A program made the position numbers and the translations under genes. Below are positions 61,798-64,000 of a DNA stretch of 64,000 nucleotides, in pieces. The stretch covers positions 1-64,000 of the forward strand of contig CAMAVR010000006.1 of the NCBI GenBank assembly GCA_945861885.1. Direction: 5' to 3'. How positions within the stretch are numbered: position 1 is the stretch's first letter; every line of letters begins with the position of its first letter. This DNA comes from Nannocystis exedens (GTDB lineage: Bacteria > Myxococcota_A > Polyangia > Polyangiales > Polyangiaceae). The notes beneath the pieces were generated by a model that was not told the DNA's origin, did no database searches, and was given only the letters and a program-made list of their open reading frames with translations.

Positions 61798-61983
61798 AGC
61801 CCCCGCCGAAAACACCCCTCCTTCGCCCCAGATGACCGCCGCACGCGCTTTTGGGTCGGCCTCGAAGGTTTGGCAGGCAACCGACAATTGATGCGCTATT
61901 TCGGCGTTTATGGCGTTTTTTCGCTCAGGATGAGACAGTACGATTGTGGCAACCGCCCCGCTCATTTCAATTCGTACATTCAC
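61798..61983 (-). pseudogene. N-terminal fragment of an enoyl-CoA hydratase/isomerase (crotonase) gene
   Basis: The first 62 codons give a clear crotonase start: VATIVLSHPERKNAINAEI, then AAVIWGEGGVFSAGA, the first half of the oxyanion-hole region. The frame then continues as unrelated Arg/Ser-rich text antisense to the ligase gene, so the remaining 190 or so residues of a crotonase are absent. The start codon is GTG at 61983. It lies between the ligase (ends 61768) and the glycogen-synthase-like gene and marks the right edge of the glycan locus. Confidence 0.75.
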
Positions 61984-62024
61984 GCCGCGAGACTACACCG
62001 GCTGAAGTGGTACAACGCCACCCA

Positions 62025-63488
62025 ATGGAGATTCTTTTTGCAACGTCCGAGCTCGCCCCGTATGCGCGGGCGACCGCACTCGCCGACTTCGCTGCCGCCC
62101 TCCCAAAAAATTTGCGCGCGCTTGGTCACAACGTAACCGTAATCGCGCCTAAATTCCCGGGCTTCGAAGCGGGTGGTCTGCTTCTCGCGAGGCGCCTCAC
62201 ACCGCTTCAGGTCACGCTCGGAGGCCGCGCGTTTGAAGCGACGCTTTTTGACGGGCGGTTGTCGTCGCAGATCGATCTAATTTTGCTCGACGTACCGGGG
62301 CTTTTTGATCGCGCCGATGTGTACGGCCCAGAAGGGGAGCCCTATGCAGACAACGCGCTTCGGTTCGCCGTTTTTTCCCGCGCGGTCGCGGAGGTCGCGC
62401 GCCAACGTTCCGTCGCGGGCCGCCCAATCGATGTGATTCACTGCAACGATTGGCCGACGGCGCTCGTGCCGGCGTACGTTGCTGCAGCGGCGAAAGAAGG
62501 GCCCTCGATCGCGGGGCCAGCGACTGTGCTCACCGTGCACGACGCAAGCGCGCAGGGGGTCTTTGCGAAAAAAGAGTTCGCCTCGCTCGGTCTCGATAGC
62601 GAGCTCTGGTCAGGCAAGCAGGTCGAGTTGGGCGGGAAGGTCAATTTTCTCAAGCTCGGTGTGCTCAAAGCCGATCGCGTTGTCGCTGTCAGCGAAGCGA
62701 TGGCGGTGCGACTGACGACGGAAGGTGGAGGCTTTCGTCTCGACGAAGCGTTTCGCAGTCGAGGTGATGCACTTCGGGGGATCACCAACGGTATCGACTA
62801 CAGCGTGTGGAATCCAGCAACCGACGCCACGCTGGCGGCCCGTTACGACGCAGAAGATATCACAAACAAAGTGAGATGCCGCGGCGCACTCCAGCGCGAT
62901 TTGGGCTTCCCAATCGAGCACGATGTTCCGCTCCTCGTGAATTTACAAATCGCGCCAAGCGATGAAGCAATCGATGTGATCGCGCCGGCGGTCAAAAAAG
63001 TTCTTCGCGCCACCGATGCGCAAGTCGTAGTGCTCGTCGGTGACGACCCGGCGGTGTCAAAAAAGATGGCGGCAGGGGCCGCTCGCATCGAAGGGCGCAT
63101 CGCGCTGCTCGAGGTGGTAACACCATCGCTCATTCACAAACTCGCGGCGGGTGCTGATTTCGTGATGGTTGGCGGCGCGGGCGATGTCGGCGGCGTTCAA
63201 ATGATCGCGCAACGTTACGGTGCGCTTCCTATCGCACCGGCAGCAGGAGCGATTCTCGATACGGTGATCGATGCCGACGCGAAGCTGACGACGGGGACAG
63301 GCTTTGTCTATGACGACCCATCGGCGACGGGGCTCATCGCCGCGATCGAGCGCGCGTTCGCCGCGAAAAAGTCGCCGCGATGGGGAGAGCTAGTCACGCG
63401 CGTCATGCGCCTCGATCGCAGCTGGGAGAGGCCGGCGCGGCGCTACGAGCAGCTCTACCGAGCCGTCGGCCGCTCAGCGAGCGGTTAA
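62025..63488 (+). CDS. Glycogen/starch synthase-like GT5 protein with altered catalytic motifs
   Basis: ATG 62025, 487 residues. GT5 landmarks are present: EILFATSELAPY, CNDWPTALVPAY, ADRVVAVSEAMA, and ITNGIDYSVWNPATD. However, the N-terminal KTGGL that binds ADP-glucose is RATAL (15-19), the RFEPCGLNQ motif is replaced by GAGDVGGVQ, and the C-terminal TGGL loop is AGAI. These residues bind the donor sugar, so ordinary glycogen synthesis is doubtful. It may be a pseudoenzyme or use a different donor. Its stop overlaps the convergent membrane gene by 4 bp. Confidence 0.75.
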   Translation: MEILFATSELAPYARATALADFAAALPKNLRALGHNVTVIAPKFPGFEAGGLLLARRLTPLQVTLGGRAFEATLFDGRLSSQIDLILLDVPGLFDRADVYGPEGEPYADNALRFAVFSRAVAEVARQRSVAGRPIDVIHCNDWPTALVPAYVAAAAKEGPSIAGPATVLTVHDASAQGVFAKKEFASLGLDSELWSGKQVELGGKVNFLKLGVLKADRVVAVSEAMAVRLTTEGGGFRLDEAFRSRGDALRGITNGIDYSVWNPATDATLAARYDAEDITNKVRCRGALQRDLGFPIEHDVPLLVNLQIAPSDEAIDVIAPAVKKVLRATDAQVVVLVGDDPAVSKKMAAGAARIEGRIALLEVVTPSLIHKLAAGADFVMVGGAGDVGGVQMIAQRYGALPIAPAAGAILDTVIDADAKLTTGTGFVYDDPSATGLIAAIERAFAAKKSPRWGELVTRVMRLDRSWERPARRYEQLYRAVGRSASG

Positions 63489-64000
63489 AACCGCTGGACA
63501 AGCATCGCCAGCCACGACACGCGTAGGCAGGCTCTCGCGACGATCACCGCTTGATGGATCACCGCGATGGCAACGAACCCCCATTTGTGCGACTCCGGAA
63601 TGTGCTCGGTGCATAAAAGCCCGAGTGCAACCAAAAAGCCGCCAACAGCGAACTGCGCGAACCACGCGCGGTATGCGTGCGAATAGATGACGGCGCTTCG
63701 CCTGAACGCCGTCCACCACCGATGATCTTCGACCGCGGCACCGACCGACACGATGTCGGTCGCCATCACCAGTACACTCACGACGACCGCGCCAAGAATC
63801 ATAACGCCGATCGCGAAAATATCGCTCGCCGCCGCGCCCATGCTTGATTCGAGCGACTCACGGGCGGCCGCCGCGGCGCGCATCGCCAGAAGCGCGGCCA
63901 CCAGAATCGCGAAAAAGGCGACCAGTCGAACAAATAATAGTCGGCCAAAACGCCTGGCGGCCGCCAACGCCGCCGCGTCGAATCGCAGCGCGCGACCGTC
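63485..64000 (-). CDS. Membrane protein, partial (start beyond the window edge)
   Basis: The frame is open to the last base, so the true start lies beyond 64000; a TTG at 63967 is an internal option. At least 172 residues with four or so hydrophobic segments (FFAILVAALLAM, IFAIGVMILGAVVVSVLVMA, FAVGGFLVALGLL, WGFVAIAVIHQAVIVARACL). No family was recognised. It converges with the glycogen-synthase-like gene. Confidence 0.55.
   Translation of the reverse strand, partial: DGRALRFDAAALAAARRFGRLLFVRLVAFFAILVAALLAMRAAAAARESLESSMGAAASDIFAIGVMILGAVVVSVLVMATDIVSVGAAVEDHRWWTAFRRSAVIYSHAYRAWFAQFAVGGFLVALGLLCTEHIPESHKWGFVAIAVIHQAVIVARACLRVSWLAMLVQRF

Overview
This window reads as chromosomal DNA from a Gram-negative bacterium. 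The organism is probably in or near the Myxococcota (former deltaproteobacteria). The hints are several secreted lipoproteins, one with a D/A/P-rich 'VDAGD'-type linker, a zinc-finger ParA paired with a ribbon-helix-helix protein, and a large envelope-glycan locus. This placement is an inference; no rRNA or tRNA gene is present to test it. No CRISPR array and no intact mobile element was found.

Layout. 0.1-6.5 kb is a housekeeping/envelope flank: two lipoproteins, a sugar-phosphate nucleotidyltransferase, a zinc-finger ParA ATPase with a small RHH protein, a lamin-tail-type exported protein and an RluA pseudouridine synthase. 6.5-7.0 kb is a scar holding a deleted acyltransferase-3 remnant and a 71-bp fragment of a second fcl-like gene. 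7.0-9.5 kb is an AT-richer secreted zinc metalloprotease.

9.7-61.8 kb is one very large surface-polysaccharide/glycoconjugate locus. It contains: (a) an operon for a nucleotide-sugar dehydrogenase, an SDR fused to an E1/ColD-like dehydrase, and an Fcl-like reductase, with a GT11 fucosyltransferase beside it; (b) a seven-gene, almost gapless operon, FkbH-ACP-MaoC/SDR-deacetylase-GNAT-AsnB-glycosyltransferase, that looks like an acyl/amide decoration cassette; (c) a GT-C protein, an FkbM methyltransferase, a PglK/MsbA-type ABC flippase, a GT2 and a TylF-like methyltransferase; (d) a 3-amino-3,6-dideoxyhexose set (ketoisomerase, aminotransferase, LbH acetyltransferase) with a GtrB-like glycosyltransferase; (e) a run with an aldo/keto reductase, PseB-type dehydratase, SDR, CDP-glucose synthesis genes rfbF/rfbG, a small 3,5-epimerase-like protein and an SDR; (f) a divergent C-methyltransferase/3,5-epimerase/SDR operon; and (g) glycosyltransferases, a pair of paralogous polytopic proteins, a WecA-FlaA1 fusion and an O-antigen-ligase/polymerase with a TPR tail.

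Working model (inference): the WecA-like domain starts the lipid-linked glycan, cytoplasmic GTs extend it with unusual deoxy, amino and branched sugars, methyl and acyl groups are added, the ABC transporter flips it, and the ligase/GT-C proteins complete it in the periplasm. No Wzx, Wzz, Wza or Wzc was seen. RmlA/RmlB, Gmd and ManB/ManC are not in the window, so several precursors must come from elsewhere.

61.8-64 kb: a truncated crotonase remnant, a glycogen-synthase homologue with altered substrate motifs, and the start-truncated end of a membrane protein.

The only gene-free stretch over 300 bases is 6496-6970, which holds the two remnants. Several start codons were moved downstream of the longest open frame because a Shine-Dalgarno site or an ATGA/GTGA overlap with the upstream stop supports the later start.
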